Positions 10,276 to 22,714 of a stretch of 64,000 nucleotides of DNA are shown here, one piece after another. Numbering within the stretch: position 1 is the first letter of the stretch; each line of letters begins with the position of its first letter. The translations under genes and the position numbers were made by a program. This DNA comes from Clarkia xantiana subsp. parviflora (lineage: Eukaryota; Streptophyta; Magnoliopsida; Myrtales; Onagraceae): contig JAPTYO010000009.1 of assembly GCA_036873135.1 (NCBI GenBank), positions 23,519,756 through 23,583,755 on the forward strand, read 5' to 3'. The notes beneath the pieces were generated by a model. It was given only the letters and a program-made list of their open reading frames with translations, had not been told where the DNA came from and did not search any database.

Positions 10276-12991
10276 ATGCAGAGCAAGGACGAAAGCGTTG
10301 TGGATGGAGAAGCGGGACCTGCGACGAAAGCTGCAGAAGCTGATTTCCAAGATTGGTCCAACTACGGAGATGAAGATATCCTGCTGCAAAAAGGTGAGAT
10401 CAGTACGGCGGAATCAGAGAAGATTGCTTTTGTGGGAGACAAGGCAAGTGCGTTTCCTTGAAATTTGGATTTCTGTATCCCGTTTTGTTTCAGCTGAAAT
10501 GTATCTATGCGCTCGTCTTAATCCATACTCTATAGTTGCATGGCTTTGTATTATTCAAGACTGAAAGGAATTTTTGGTTCAACTTATCGGTTTCATAGTG
10601 AAATGTTTCTGTGTGGTTTATTCATATTCTATACTTCGCATTGCTTTGTATCTTTCAAGACTGAAAGGGGAGTTTTTCAAGTTCTCACTTTCATACTTCA
10701 GGTTCTCCAGAAAAGCTAACATGTGACACATTTGCATGACTTCCTATATTTTCTCTCCATGTACACACAAGTTTAAGACAGACTGCATTATCCTTTGGTG
10801 CAGGAACCTCTTTCTGCTTTAGCCGCTGAATATCAAGCAGGTAGTCCAATCTTGTTAGAGAAGATAAAGGTTAGTGTAACTTTCTTAACAAGTTATTTTC
10901 TTTAAAGTGTATATTAGGTGAAGGCGTATTATTGTTGGTCATGCAGGTGCTTGGTGAAAAATTTGGGGCCATTAGGCGAACGCGAGGAGATGGGAATTGC
11001 TTCTTTCGGAGCTTCATGTTTTCATACCTTGTATGTACAAACATTTTTATGAATTTCAATAGAATAACCTTTTTTATTAGTTCATCCGCGGAGTAAGGGA
11101 CTTAATAAACTTAATAAATTTAGTTATTGATCAATTGTGTGTATCTGAATTAGGAGCATGTTTTAGAAACACAAGACAAGGAGGAGGTTGCTCGCATCAA
11201 GGCTAATGTTGAAGAGTGTAGAAGAACACTTCAGAACTTGGGATATATCGATTTTACTTTTGAAGACTTCTTCACGGTAATTCCATTCTCTTCTCCCCTT
11301 CTCTCTCTGTACTTCCATTTGAAGCTATGAATTATTGACTGAGGATGATTATTTTATCTTTTTTTTTCATGGATTTTTTTAGTGAACATTGGATGCGTTT
11401 TTTAACTGATTTTATCTTGTCAACATTGATTTTGTTTTGATCAATGATCGTATCCCCTTCTTATGTTATTAGAAGAGCTTGCGAGAAACAACCTTGGTCA
11501 TGACTGTGTGCTATTTGTATCTATCTTCTCTCTTGAAGAAGTAAAATTCCAGGAGGATTCTCTTTATCTATTCAAACAACATCTCCGTTATTACTCTACA
11601 TACTTTTACAGAAAATTATAGCCACTCCAAACAACTCTTTTCTACCTGGGTGCTGTCCTGCATTATTAATCCTATATGGATGCTTCCAAGTCTCTCATTG
11701 GGTGAAACAGTTTCCGAACTTCTAGACTCTGAAGTAGTTTCTTATTTTGGTTTAGTACATACTTCAATAGTGCCTTGAGTTGTGACTGTTGATAAGCAGG
11801 TTTTAACCAGGAAATCGTATCTGCCTTGTAGTTATTCTAAATTCACTTTCTTTGGAAGTTGTTTTGTACACATTAGAACTATAGTTTTCTCCTTCTAAAT
11901 GGTATTTAGTTATACTGCATGATGCATCTTATTGCATTTTGTCTGTCTGTCATACAAAACCAAAAGCAATCACATGCTGATCCATCTCAATTTTTTGAAA
12001 TTTCTTCAGTTATTCCTGGAGCAACTAGAAAGTGTCCTTCAAGGAAACGAAACTTCCATAAGGTGGAGTTGGTATACTTGGAGCATTTTAAAATTAGGAC
12101 TAATGCTCAAGTGGAATAAACTATTGTTCGTTACTCTATTAAAGTGTTACTTTCCATTTCAGCCTTGACGAGCTGCTAGAAAGGAGTCGGGACCCTGGAG
12201 TATCTGACTACAGTGAGTATTAAGCTGAAGGTATTCATGGTTATCTTCGAGTTTAGATTATGTTTTAATGGATTTTTTCTGGTCAGTTGTAATGTTCTTC
12301 AGATTTGTTACAACTGGGGAGATACGAAAGCGTCGGGACTTTTTCGAACCCTTCATATTCGGATTAGCAAACACAAGTGTGGAACAGGTTGGTTTCAGAT
12401 CACATCTCTACATTTTATTGTTAACTCAATAACACATATGCTAGGCAGGAAACATGAACACAAACATATTTTGGATGTTCTTTCTTTCTTCTGGGAGAAA
12501 AATATCCACCGCCAGGAACGGTGCAACATGATAGATAGACAAACAAGACTAATTATTTACCCACATAATTATATATTTTTTTTGGCAGAACACATATGGA
12601 TGATACAATTAAGCATGGTTTTCATAATAACATAATTTGTTTTTGAAAAGCTACACCAAACACGGGAGTAGCACGAGCAAACCCTACTTACCTTGTTGTG
12701 TTGGAAAATGGCACAGTTCTGCAAGTCTTCAGTAGAGCCAATGGGGAAGAAAGTGACCATGTACACATCACAGCTTTATCAGATGCACTCGGGGTACCAA
12801 TACGTGTCATATATCTGGACCGCAGCTCCTGTGACAATGGTGTTGTAAGTGTAAATCACCATGACTTCATCCCGAGTAACGCAAGTGGTAGTTCTGATGC
12901 GACCACCACTGCAGAGGAGGCGCCCTTCATTGTCTTGCTTTATCGTCCCGGTCATTACGACATTCTGTATCCGAAAAAATCTGTCTCGTAG
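10276..12991 (+). CDS. Otubain-type (OTU domain) ubiquitin thioesterase, 8 exons, frameshift in last exon
   Basis: This gene encodes a cysteine protease that removes ubiquitin from conjugates (peptidase C65, otubain). Exons: 10276-10443, 10804-10869, 10947-11030, 11154-11276, 12010-12062, 12163-12212, 12287-12387, 12717-12991. All junctions keep phase up to exon 8. Exon 3 carries the catalytic motif RGDGNCFFRS (Asp93, Cys96); exon 8 carries LLYRPGHYDILYP with the catalytic His near residue 295. The acidic N-terminus, then EPLSALAAEY and SPILLEKIK, are typical of the plant OTUB1-like group; full length would be about 306 residues. Intron 1 is GC-AG (AAG/gcaagt). In exon 8 the frame entering as SSVEPMG breaks at the GGGG run 12743-12746, and the conserved EESDHVHITALSDALG continues in another frame. 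One missing G explains this. Either the locus is a recent pseudogene or the base is a sequence error. A weak donor at 12377 (AA/GTGTGG) would also restore frame, but would lose the exon 7 end. Confidence 0.9.
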
Positions 12992-13531
12992 TAGTGCTGC
13001 TGCTGCTGCTGCATGTTGTTGCTTGAACTTGACTTGTCGCTGCTTGTAATTCCTGCTTTTGAAAAACTGGTACATTCAGTGTCTCCTGGATTAGATCATC
13101 TCAACTTAATTCCGCTCAAAAATGAAGTTTCACTTGCTTAATTGCCTGGATTTCTCATGTTCTTGCGTAATACTCTTTCGATATGAGATGGTTCGGTTTC
13201 TGTTTATGACCCGTTATACTATTGTCAAAAATCGACTGACAGTGTTGCAAACTTGCAAAGGGTTAATAACCAAATCGTTACCTTCAGCTTTGTAATTTTT
13301 TTTATCATTTTTTATTAAATAAAAACTTTGATTTTTTTTTTTTAATTTTTTTATTTTAGATAAAAAAAGATACTTCCCTTAAAATTTTTGACGGAAAACA
13401 TCATTTTGGCGCTCAGATGATTTTTTCGTGTCAATTAACTGAAGGGATTATAATCATTTAGGTGTGTGAGAATAGATAATTGACAAATTGGTACTTTAGG
13501 TAATTCATATTTTCAAAGTGTTGCATCGTCA
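12992..13531 (+). other. 3' UTR and downstream spacer of the OTUB gene
   Basis: After the stop there is a (CTG)n run at about 12997-13011, then AT-rich DNA with A/T runs and AATAAAAAC near 13318 that could serve as a poly(A) signal. No other gene is seen. Confidence 0.4.
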
Positions 13532-13539
13532 TTTTATCT

Positions 13540-14387
13540 AGGGCGGAGCAAAAAACCCGACAAACCGCGAATTTCCAAAAAATCCGCTCTAGCCCGTCCC
13601 GAAATTTGGCCCGAGTTCGTATGGGAGTGACTTTTACTTCCAACTAGGGCATGGGCTAGGGGTAGGGCTTTTTTCAAAAAATTATGAAAGTCCCGAATGT
13701 CCCTAGTTATTTACCCTAATTCAACAATTTACAATTTAAATAATCTAATTATACTTAAACTAGATGAATATAAAATAAAATAAAGCATAATTAGTAAGTA
13801 ACTAACGTATCTTCATTTCTTTCTTCGTCAATATATCGTTAAATGTCTGGACATTCAGTTTTAGCTTTTCATTTAAATATTCTTTGCACTAGATCATTTA
13901 TTTATAGTTTTAGATTTTACAATTTAAATATTCAACTCTTTTCAAGTGATGGAGCTGGTTTTGAGTTGATTTGGAGTTGACTTGGTGTTTGAGTTGATTT
14001 GAAGCTGCATTGAGCTTGAATGCTAGTGTTTTTATTGTAGAACTTAATCTACGTGTGCGAACTTAATGAGTTGTTTATGAACTTGATATATGTGATCGTG
14101 AATTCGATGTATGTGTTGGTGAATTCAATGTATGTGTTCGTGAATTTGATGAATGCATGAACTTGGATTTGTATTTGAGTTGAAAATTAAGGTTTATTTT
14201 CATTCTTAGGTGTAAACTAGGGTTGTCCCTAACTCGTCCCGAATTTGAAAAGTCCCGACCAAGTAGGGACTTTTTCAAATGTTTAACATAGGGTTAGGGC
14301 TAGGGACGGTTGTGCAAAGTCCCGAAAACTAGGGCTAGGGACATTTTCTTGAAAAATCCCGCATGTTTGTCCCGAGCTCACCCCTAA
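13540..14387. mobile_element. hAT-like non-autonomous DNA transposon (MITE)
   Basis: The left end AGGGCGGAGC and the right end (reverse complement TTAGGGGTGAGC) are imperfect inverted repeats. The flanks TTTTATCT (13532-13539) and CTTTATCT (14388-14395) match at 7 of 8 bases, the length expected of hAT duplications. Subterminal GTCCCGAA and TAGGGCTAGGG motifs occur in both halves in inverted order, as in hAT elements. No transposase is encoded. Confidence 0.6.
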
Positions 14388-14395
14388 CTTTATCT

Positions 14396-14980
14396 GTCCA
14401 TTTTGGATTGAAAGTAATCACATGTCTAGCACGTGATAACTAATAACACTTGAATAGAAAAATATTCATGTTTTTCTTCTTCTTCTTGTTAACCTTGTTT
14501 TGGAGGGTAATTTTTCACTAAATCATAATTTATATATAATATAATCTTAAAATGTGTTATAATAATTTGACTACTAATATGTAAGTTAAATGGCAAAATT
14601 AAGTAATTATATTAGTCCAGATTAATTTTCATTTATCTTAGATGATGTGTCATATAGATAAATGAAAGTAGTTAGATATTCTCCAAACACTCTTCCTGCA
14701 TGTTGGAGTCTATTTAAAGTTTTTGTCATTTTTCATATAATAGAACCTATTATTAGTGATATTTATAAATACTAGATAGATTATTCCATTTACTTTATTT
14801 TTTGTACTATTATTTTAACACTAATATTATTAAATTTGATATTAAGTTTAATTTTGAGTAGAGATTAATATATGTATTTTTATAACATTGGATATAATGT
14901 TAAAGTATTAACTTCAGACTTAGTTATTTTGATTATATTTCATTTATTTATGGACATATTGTTAATTGATTTTTTTTTTT
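14396..14980. other. AT-rich spacer, nothing recognised
   Basis: Very AT-rich, with no ORF of note, no RNA gene and no clear repeat termini. Confidence 0.4.
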
Positions 14981-15216
14981 CAATTTGCTAGCTCATATTT
15001 CGTTTTGTGTACAATTTACGAGCTTAAATTTCCTTTTATAAACAATTTGCTAATTCGGATTTCGCTTTGTGAACAATTTGCTACCTACCATATTGTACAC
15101 AAAGTGAAACAAGAATTAGCAAATTCTACACAAAGTAAAACATGATCTACCAAATTGTCCAAAAAAAATATTCAGCTAGTAAATCGTTCACAGCGAAATA
15201 AAGGCTAGCAATTTCT
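14981..15216. repeat. Palindromic repeat (MITE-like)
   Basis: Two or three copies of a CAATTTGCTA/TTTCGTTTTGTG(A/T)ACAATTTGCT unit on the left arm are answered by reverse-complement copies (AATTAGCAAATTCTACACAAAG, AGGCTAGCAATTTC) on the right arm, with the centre near 15090. Both edges are A/T runs, so no target duplication can be assigned. Confidence 0.55.
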
Positions 15217-15474
15217 ACAAAAAAAAAAAACAAAAAAAAAACTTTAATTAACAATTTATCAGAATATTCAAATGTGAGCTACAATTTACAAATTCACTTT
15301 GATAGAAATAATTTAATCCCTTTCTAAACTTTTATATATATATATATAATTGATACATTTTATCATATACATTTATATTTGGGAGAAAAAAAACAAACAA
15401 AAAATGGGGACAAAATGTCTTCATTCTCCTTAATGGCTACACTCCTGGGTAGACATATTTATTTTTAAAATATA

Positions 15475-15716
15475 GGCCTAGCTAGGTCAATTGGGTTCGA
15501 TTTTGAAATTTAAGACTAAATTGAACAAAATAAAAGTTAGGGATGTATTAGAGGCTAAATTGAACAAAATCAAAAGTTTAGGGTGGGTCACGCGACTTCC
15601 ACATGCCATTTAACAGCCTAAACTAACGGATATAAAAAGTATACTTTTTTGAAACGTTTGGTAACAAAAACAGATTTCGGGCAAATATAGGATACCAAAA
15701 GTACATTTAACCCAAA
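15475..15716. repeat. Partial copy of the Mutator-like MITE found at 31486-32314
   Basis: It shares the series CTAGGTCAATT, GACTAAATTGAACAAAATAAAAG, TTAGGGATGTATTAGA, CACATGCCATTTAACAGCC in the same order as the right arm of the 31486-32314 element. Its own left arm is missing. Confidence 0.6.
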
Positions 15717-15750
15717 TTAAAAACCAAAGTCTGCATAACAAATTATAAAA

Positions 15751-16137
15751 GAGTTAAATGGTGTTTTTGTGCCATATGTTGACCAAAGTTGGAGTTGGTG
15801 CCATATGTTTTTTTTAGACTTTTGGTAGCATATGTTTGTATTTTGTAGACTTTTGATCGTTAAATATTTTTATTTTGTTCAATCTAGTTCTCCAATTTAT
15901 ATCATTAACTTTTATTTTTTACAATTTAGTCCCCAAAGATTCTAAATCGGACCTAATTCAAAATTGACCGAGCTAACATTCGATCCATACTACTTAACAG
16001 ACTTATTCAACATAAAGTTAACGAATACACCAAAAACCTACAAACTGCAAACATATAACACCAAAAGTCTACAAATCGAGCATATGGTATTAAAAATCAA
16101 CATTGATCAAACATGTGGCACCAAAAACCTTTTAACC
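15751..16137. mobile_element. Mutator-like MITE
   Basis: The left end GAGTTAAATGGTGTTTTTGTGCCATATGTT and the reverse complement of the right end (GGTTAAAAGG... GGTGCCACATGTTTGATC) form imperfect long terminal inverted repeats. Flanks ATTATAAAA and TTTATAAAA agree at 8 of 9 bases if one base offset is allowed on the right. It lies next to the 3' end of the Mei2-like gene. Confidence 0.5.
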
Positions 16138-16492
16138 TTTTATAAAAAGCTCAAAGTTCAGTTACCAAAACAACCAAGGAAACAGAAGAGTCTATAAAAT
16201 GTCATAACGGTTGGTGCAATTGTTTGTATGTTTTGTACACTTGTATAACAAGAGGTATATATATATATAGTTTCCCAAGGACCATCCAAAATTTGGGAAG
16301 CTCTACGAGACACCCCCTTCTTCATGGTTTTTTTTCTCAACCTCTTCTTATCCGAAGAAGAAAGTGGGTAATCTCTCAGCACAGTTTCTTTGTACAAAAG
16401 GGTTTGTAAAAGGATAGGATGGCTTCTCCAAAACGCCATTTTCGTCTCGCAGAGAGAGTAAGCTACCGGTGCCCAGTTTGTTGCTTACCTGC

Positions 16493-19400
16493 TTACTCCG
16501 AACTTGTTGATTCTTCTCCACTTCTCTTAGAAAAATGGTCTCCTTCCATAGCTTCTTGATGGGTCTTCTCCTCCATAGAAACGCTCCGTGTTTTTCCACT
16601 TCTTGATCTTCCATTTAACCCCATCGGAAACGGCACCTGCAACATACAAAGGTCTCTTTAATTTCTTTAAAAGAATAGTGTGTAACTATCATACTTTGTG
16701 CAACGGCTATAATACCTGATCACCAGCATTTGGCCCTTCAGTGTTGAACAGAATCGGGCGGCATCGCTTGTCCTCATTCATCAAGCTCGAGTTTTGGAAG
16801 TGTGAAATCAGAGCACATTTTCCCTGTATGCGAGCATAAGCAAGCGATGCAACCTTCTCACTGTTGAACTTCTCCCACTTCTTCCCATTAAATGCCTGTC
16901 ATACATCATCTCTCCCATTTCAACACTTCTTTTCTAAGCTTATATAATTTTTATTATCAGTCATGCTTTTGAGAAACTCGTACCTTATATAACGGAATGA
17001 TATGGCTCGGATCCGTCATGTTGATGAAAGCATACCCAACATTACATTTATTCTGCATAAGAAAATTAATCAATACTTTTCTGACAACACAACCAATCTG
17101 TTTCCACAACCTTACCTTGAAGTCAATAGGTAAATAGATGAAATCATACGTTCCACGGTGATTCTCATCAATCGCTGCTAAAAGCATCTTTGAAGTATAC
17201 CTGCCATACCAACCACCAATAGTAATTACTAATTCACAAGACATTTCATATAATGCTGTTGATCACTGTAACAAAATAGAGACAGCATACTTGTTTGGGA
17301 TATTCTTGATCATGAGAGTGGTCCTGCTATCTTCTCCTCGAATTATGCGCTCGACATCTAGCTCAAACTGCTTCTTATCAGCTGAAGCTTGATTTGAAGC
17401 CGAGTCAGTCCTTCGGCTCCTCACACGTTCACTTGGAGGATCATACGAACAAAGACCAGGCAGCCTTTGGCCCCTTCCAGGAAACATCACACACCTCTGA
17501 TGAGGGGAAGAATTGAACCCTACTACAGCTGTTGAGGGCACTGGCAGGTCCATGCAGCAGTTTCCACCGACATGAGGATACAGGTTGTGAGGAACAAAGT
17601 CAACCGAATGCATTGGAGTTTTTGACATTCTCGTACTCCCCCAAGAACCAGGATGGAAAAGTGTGTCGGGAGATCCAGCAGCCGCATAAGAATGGTGTCT
17701 CTCCCAAATGGAGGAATTGACAGCAGGAGCCGACCCAACATGGTGGTTATTTGAGGCTAGTAGCATTGCTGATGGGGAACCATGAACTCCATTCATGTAA
17801 GATGGTGAGTTTGACCACATCATACCAGGATGTTGAGTATGGCATGAGTTGCTCCAGATGGAGTCGTGTCCATTATGAGGCGAGCTCCCATTAACGGCAG
17901 ACCCAAAAACTGAGACATCAATGGAAGGAACCCGATATCAGATTAATTAGCAGAATAGAAGTGGTTATTGATGTCGATTTTAGTTTGCACTTACCACCTT
18001 GCTCCAGCGAATGTCCATTTGAGCTGAATTTATTCATCTGTTGTCTAATATTGGAAGAAGTTTGAAATCCATTCATGAAACCGCCATGATAATCTCCTAG
18101 TGAATGAGGATGGAAGTTTGGTGATCCCCAGGTGTCAAATTTCAACTGGCCTGTCGAATGGTCGGTTTTGTTGTCAAGTGAGGGCAAGCTGTCGGGGACG
18201 GTAGAAGAGATCCCATTCTGGAGTTGACTTCCCAGATATGGGATTTGGGATGCAGATTGCTGCAGTTCAATAGCACGCTTTAACAAACTGCATATACAAT
18301 AACATGAAGGGAAACGGTTAGGACCCTCCAAAACTTCTGGTTTGAGTGTTAAGGTTCACGCAAGAACTATAATTTTATATCAAGACATGTCTTTGCGAAA
18401 CTTTATGTGCGTGTAAAGTGTAAAAAAGGATTGGATCTTGAGATATTACTCTTTGATTCCTCCATAAGTGACTGGTTCAAGCTTAATTTGCTTCCCAGCA
18501 ATTTTACTCCCGTTCAAGGCATTCAGAGCAGCTTCTGCAGCTCTAGTGTCAAAATACTCGATCAGCTTTTGATGATTACTTCGTGGAACACTTTGAATCT
18601 GCAATTCAGGAACAATGCTCTAACATTAGCAAGTTGATTATTTCCAGACACATCTTCCTGACTAAATAATGCAGAGATTAAGAACATGGATGACCTCTTT
18701 GATATCTCCATAAAAGCAAAAAATGCTCCGAAGGTTATCATCGGAAATAGAAGAGTCAACATTAGACACAATGAGTATCCCCTGATTTATCTCTTTCTTT
18801 GAGGTGGGTTGCTTTCCTCCAGTTGAACCATCTGTTCCAGATTTAATGTACTTTTGACCTCTGGAGAAATCACAGTCTTCTAAATCCATTCCACCAACAT
18901 TGTAGAATAAGTCCACCTCCTCCATATCATCACCATTAGGCTGCACAATGCAATCATTCACTCCACCAAACAAGTCATCGTCATCGGGGAGGAGGTTTCC
19001 AATAGTCTGCGCTTCAATTTCTTCAAGAGATGTAAACTGTTCCTCCTCAAAGTTGTCACGAGGAGCAGTATCAAGAGACTGATCAATATGAGTGTGTCTT
19101 GATGATATTTCCGCTGCACAATGTAAAACATAGCCCATTTTCCCAAAGAAAGTCAGTGTGGACAAAATTTCCCAAAGAGCATTTCAGAGTCGAATTTAGG
19201 GTATGTCCTACATGGTAATAATTAATGAAGGAGCAGAGATACGTACTTCCAATAAGAAGACAGAATGTCAAAAAGAGGCTTACATTTCCTTCTATACAGC
19301 TCGGGCAATGAGCTTGAGAAGAGACTATTCTCAAACGGAGGGATTTTGGTACTGACTCCATTCTCTTTCGCAAAACATAATGCATGTAGGGTACTCATTC

Positions 19401-20498
19401 CAGTTTTTGCCCTTGTATTCCCATCTAGAGTCCTTAATAAGGACAACGCATGGCTCTTTGTGGTGCCATTTGAAGTTCGAGCAGCAGTGAGATCTAAGCT
19501 AACATTTGTTGCTGCCTGATCATGTCGAGGCTCAAGATAATCAGGGGACTTGGTTGTCGGAAATTCAATTGGCATAAATATCTCAAAGGGTGATGAAGCA
19601 GCTTGTTTTCTGTATGACGTTCCTGCAATTATGAACATAAACCCACTTCAGTGACCAAATCCAAGAGCAAGCTGCAAAGCTACTATCTTGGAGCAATAGT
19701 TTTGGATTTAAAGTATGAAAAAATCAAAAGGTTAATCTGCCTTTTAATTATCGAGATGCTCCTCTATAAAGACATAGTTAGCTGGAAGCAAAGTACAATT
19801 CCGCAGTATTAGTATCAGTTAATTCAACAGAAAAATAATGGGCACAATAAATATATCTCAAGAGAAGTATTATTTGGATCATTTGAAAATAAACTACATA
19901 AAATTAAAGTCTCTTTACATCACAGTTCAGCTAAATGGGTCCTTCCATGCTACTATATCTGTCAGGAATCAGGATCTTCCTCCTATGTAATATATATATT
20001 ATATATAAAATAGTTTTCTAGTACATGGTCCCAAACTCCCAGTTGCAGCTCTCTTAATTAAAATAATATTATTGCCCAGAAAGAAAAAAACACAAGGAAG
20101 CTGATATGAATTGTCTTGCCATGCTTACGTGAAAGCATCTAGTAAAAAGAAATTAGATAAAGATATCAAGGCACTCACCATATCGATCAGGCAAAACCTC
20201 AGACTTGCAAGATTTAACCTGAGTCACCAAGTAAGGATATGGGAATTAAAGACCTCGAAGAAACAATGCCAAAAAGGTCGGGTCTTAAAATTAACTGTGT
20301 CCTAGTCCAATAAACACTATCAAACTACATTTTCCAGCAAAATGGATTGGCTGTTAAAATGTATTTCAGCTAAAAAGGATGATTTCCAGGTACCTCGCTG
20401 GGAAAAAATGAAGTCTCTGACAAATAGGAAAAGGGAGACGACAGCTTCGAGTCCATAATTGGGTTGGTATGGTAAAGCAGTCGATCCATGGATTCCAT
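16493..20498 (-). CDS. Mei2-like RNA-binding protein lacking RRM1, 11 coding exons
   Basis: This gene encodes a member of the plant Mei2-like (AML/OML) family of nuclear RNA-binding proteins linked to meiosis and development. Coding exons from the 5' end: 20394-20498, 20179-20218, 19284-19622, 18695-19113, 18450-18598, 17995-18287, 17291-17909, 17116-17200, 16984-17052, 16716-16895, 16493-16636. All phases agree and there is no internal stop (813 aa from the ATG at 20498; nested in-frame ATGs lie at 20489 and 20456). Family marks are SSPFSYLSE near the start, IEAQTIGNLLPDDDDLF, an RRM at about 273-346 (INQGILIVSNV, YFDTRAAEAALNALNG) and the diagnostic C-terminal Mei2 RRM from about 642 ([46 protein letters not shown]). 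The acidic segment runs straight into KEINQG of RRM2, so the RRM normally before it is absent. It is closest to the AML2/3/5 type by these motifs, from memory. Confidence 0.92.
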
Positions 20499-21650
20499 AA
20501 GAATTCAATAATATGGTCCACCTCCAAACCAGCAAGATCAATGCAAAAACACGAAGCTGCAAAAGCGTATAGCAAGTATAATGATAGCAATGAATAAACC
20601 GGACATAATTGGAACAATTAAACTTGATTGTTGTAAATATATCCCAAGTTATAGCACAATTTAATATATCATTTGAGAAACGGTTGATGGTAATTATTTT
20701 AAATCTTACAAATATATATGTCATGGAATTCAACTCCTTTAGCAAGCACCGCAAAATTAGAGCTTCTAGATATCATAATCAGAGCATACATCAACAAGAT
20801 CACAGACCAAACTACAAGAAATAAGGCACTAAAACCATATACATATCTTAAAATCAGCTCAATTTTGTAATGAAAGGTAGCTGGAAACATGATAACTTTG
20901 AATTACCGCACCGGTGGCACAGTACACGAGCAGGAAACTGATGGCGACAAGGAAAAATGATACAAATTACTTGGGCCACGGACAGCGCTGTCGAACATGC
21001 AGACACAGCAATCTAAGGAAAATGGAAAAGAGTCCAAACCTTTTCTGGAAGGAGGAGCACCAATTGGAAGGAAAAGGGGAGAGAAGAGGAGAGGAATTTA
21101 AGCGTGAGACGAAGAAGTGGAATGAATTACGGCGCAAGGCAAGGAGAAACAGAAACCGGATCGCTTAGGCATGGATTAGTAGCGTGTACGATCCTCCAAA
21201 GCCAACCTCGGAATCCTTATTTCCCTGCATTGCACGTTAAAATCCATTGTTTTGGTTGCTTGATGGAGAAATTCAAATTTAATTCAAATGAAAAGAAGAT
21301 GGATCTTCTCTCCGTCTCATTCATTCATTCACTCACTCCCTCGACTCCGTCTCTCATCAAGGTCGGCCTGACTGGCCGGAATCAATGGAGTCTCCGGCGA
21401 GATTTGGAGTCTCGCCGGAGAGAGAGAGGTAGAGGCCGAACGAGAGAGACGAAATTGCGTTTGTGTTCGTTGATTGATCCTCTGGTTATTTTATTTGTTA
21501 TATGCAATGAAAATGAAGGAAGGGAGGGGAATGGTACTATTAGAGGAGAGGAGATGAGAGCGTTCGCTCTCCGAATAAAGAGGGAAACAAAGACTCGTGT
21601 TGGGTCTGCCTGAAGCCACGGTGGCCAGGAGGAAATAAACAATTGGATCG
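20499..21650 (-). promoter_or_regulatory. 5' region (probable UTR exons, introns and promoter) of the Mei2-like gene
   Basis: Upstream of the start the sequence is AT-rich to about 20880, then purine-rich to about 21600 on the plus strand (long CT tracts on the gene's strand, e.g. 21380-21450), typical of a plant 5' leader. An in-frame TGA lies 9 nt before the ATG at 20498. Leader introns are likely in this family, but their ends cannot be fixed here. ORFs at 20914-21613 are products of purine-rich DNA. Confidence 0.45.
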
Positions 21651-22705
21651 GATTTTATTAACAAAATATAGGTCGATAGTACTCAAAATTGGTTGTCAAA
21701 ATTGGTTGGACCAACTGGTAAAATGAGTTGCGTTTACAGTGGTGGCCCAGAATCGAAACCCACTGTAGATGCAATATAGGTAAGTCGGTAGTGCCGATCA
21801 GAGTTGATCTCGATGCGCATGAGTACATTCAGGGGTGTCAACGGGGCGTGTATCAGCAACCCTTAACAAAATAAGGTAAGTTTACATTTTATTTATAATC
21901 TATTCATTATTATTTTATATAAGTGTTATATTAGCCATATTGTTTAATAAATGAACAGAATATACATATATAGAAACTACGAGGCGAGTCTACAGGGCCA
22001 CACGACCCCAGACTTGGACCCTCCCCGCCATTTGCTTACCACGACCTGAACCCGTCCTGTGCACCGCAGGTCGATAGGTCAAAATCGGGTGAAGGCCTAA
22101 GTGCATCCTGTCAATGTAGCAGAGTCAACCCATTAAACATATTAACTTAACTAAAACAGTAAAACTATTGTTTCTACCAAAAACAATTGAAGGGATAATT
22201 ACTAAATAACTAACTCTATAAACACTCATAACAAATTATTAACTTTTTTTTTTTTGAAAAATTACTGGTTTTGTCAAATATTTCTCATAGTCCGAACATA
22301 ATTGGTAACGTGAGTTAGACGTAATTAAAGAAAAATTGAAAAATTAAGGAATTAACCTCATTCAGCATACACATAACCGAAATTACAAAGTTTCATCATA
22401 ATATGAGAAGTATTCGGAGAATCGTCTATTCTATAAGGGAGATTTTTTCATTATAAGTATGTTTCCTAACTTTTCTTTAGTTATCAACAAATTAAATATA
22501 CTAGTTTCCATACCTATTAACTTATCCATAAACGAAACTTGAGCTACCAAACTGAAAAATAAAAAATCAACTAACTTTATTTGAGTATCCAAACCTCAGT
22601 TGGCAATTTGATAATTAACCAAAAAACTAAAACTATTGCAAATATTAAACAAATTATTATATATTCTTTATATGGAAATTAAAAAACTGAAGAAACAAAA
22701 CATTA
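21651..22705. other. AT-rich spacer with a possible hAT end
   Basis: No gene is seen. CAGGGGTGTCAACGGGGCG at 21832-21850 resembles the left end of many plant hAT MITEs and is followed by CCGTCC and GGTCGATAGGTC motifs to about 22110, but no matching right end with an 8-bp duplication was found. Confidence 0.35.
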
Positions 22706-22714
22706 AAAAAATAA

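Noticed and set aside
20320..20754. 144-codon minus-strand ORF at the 5' end of the Mei2-like gene
   Set aside because: It is a shadow frame; the family N-terminus (SSPFSYLSE) and phase fit a different frame starting at 20498.
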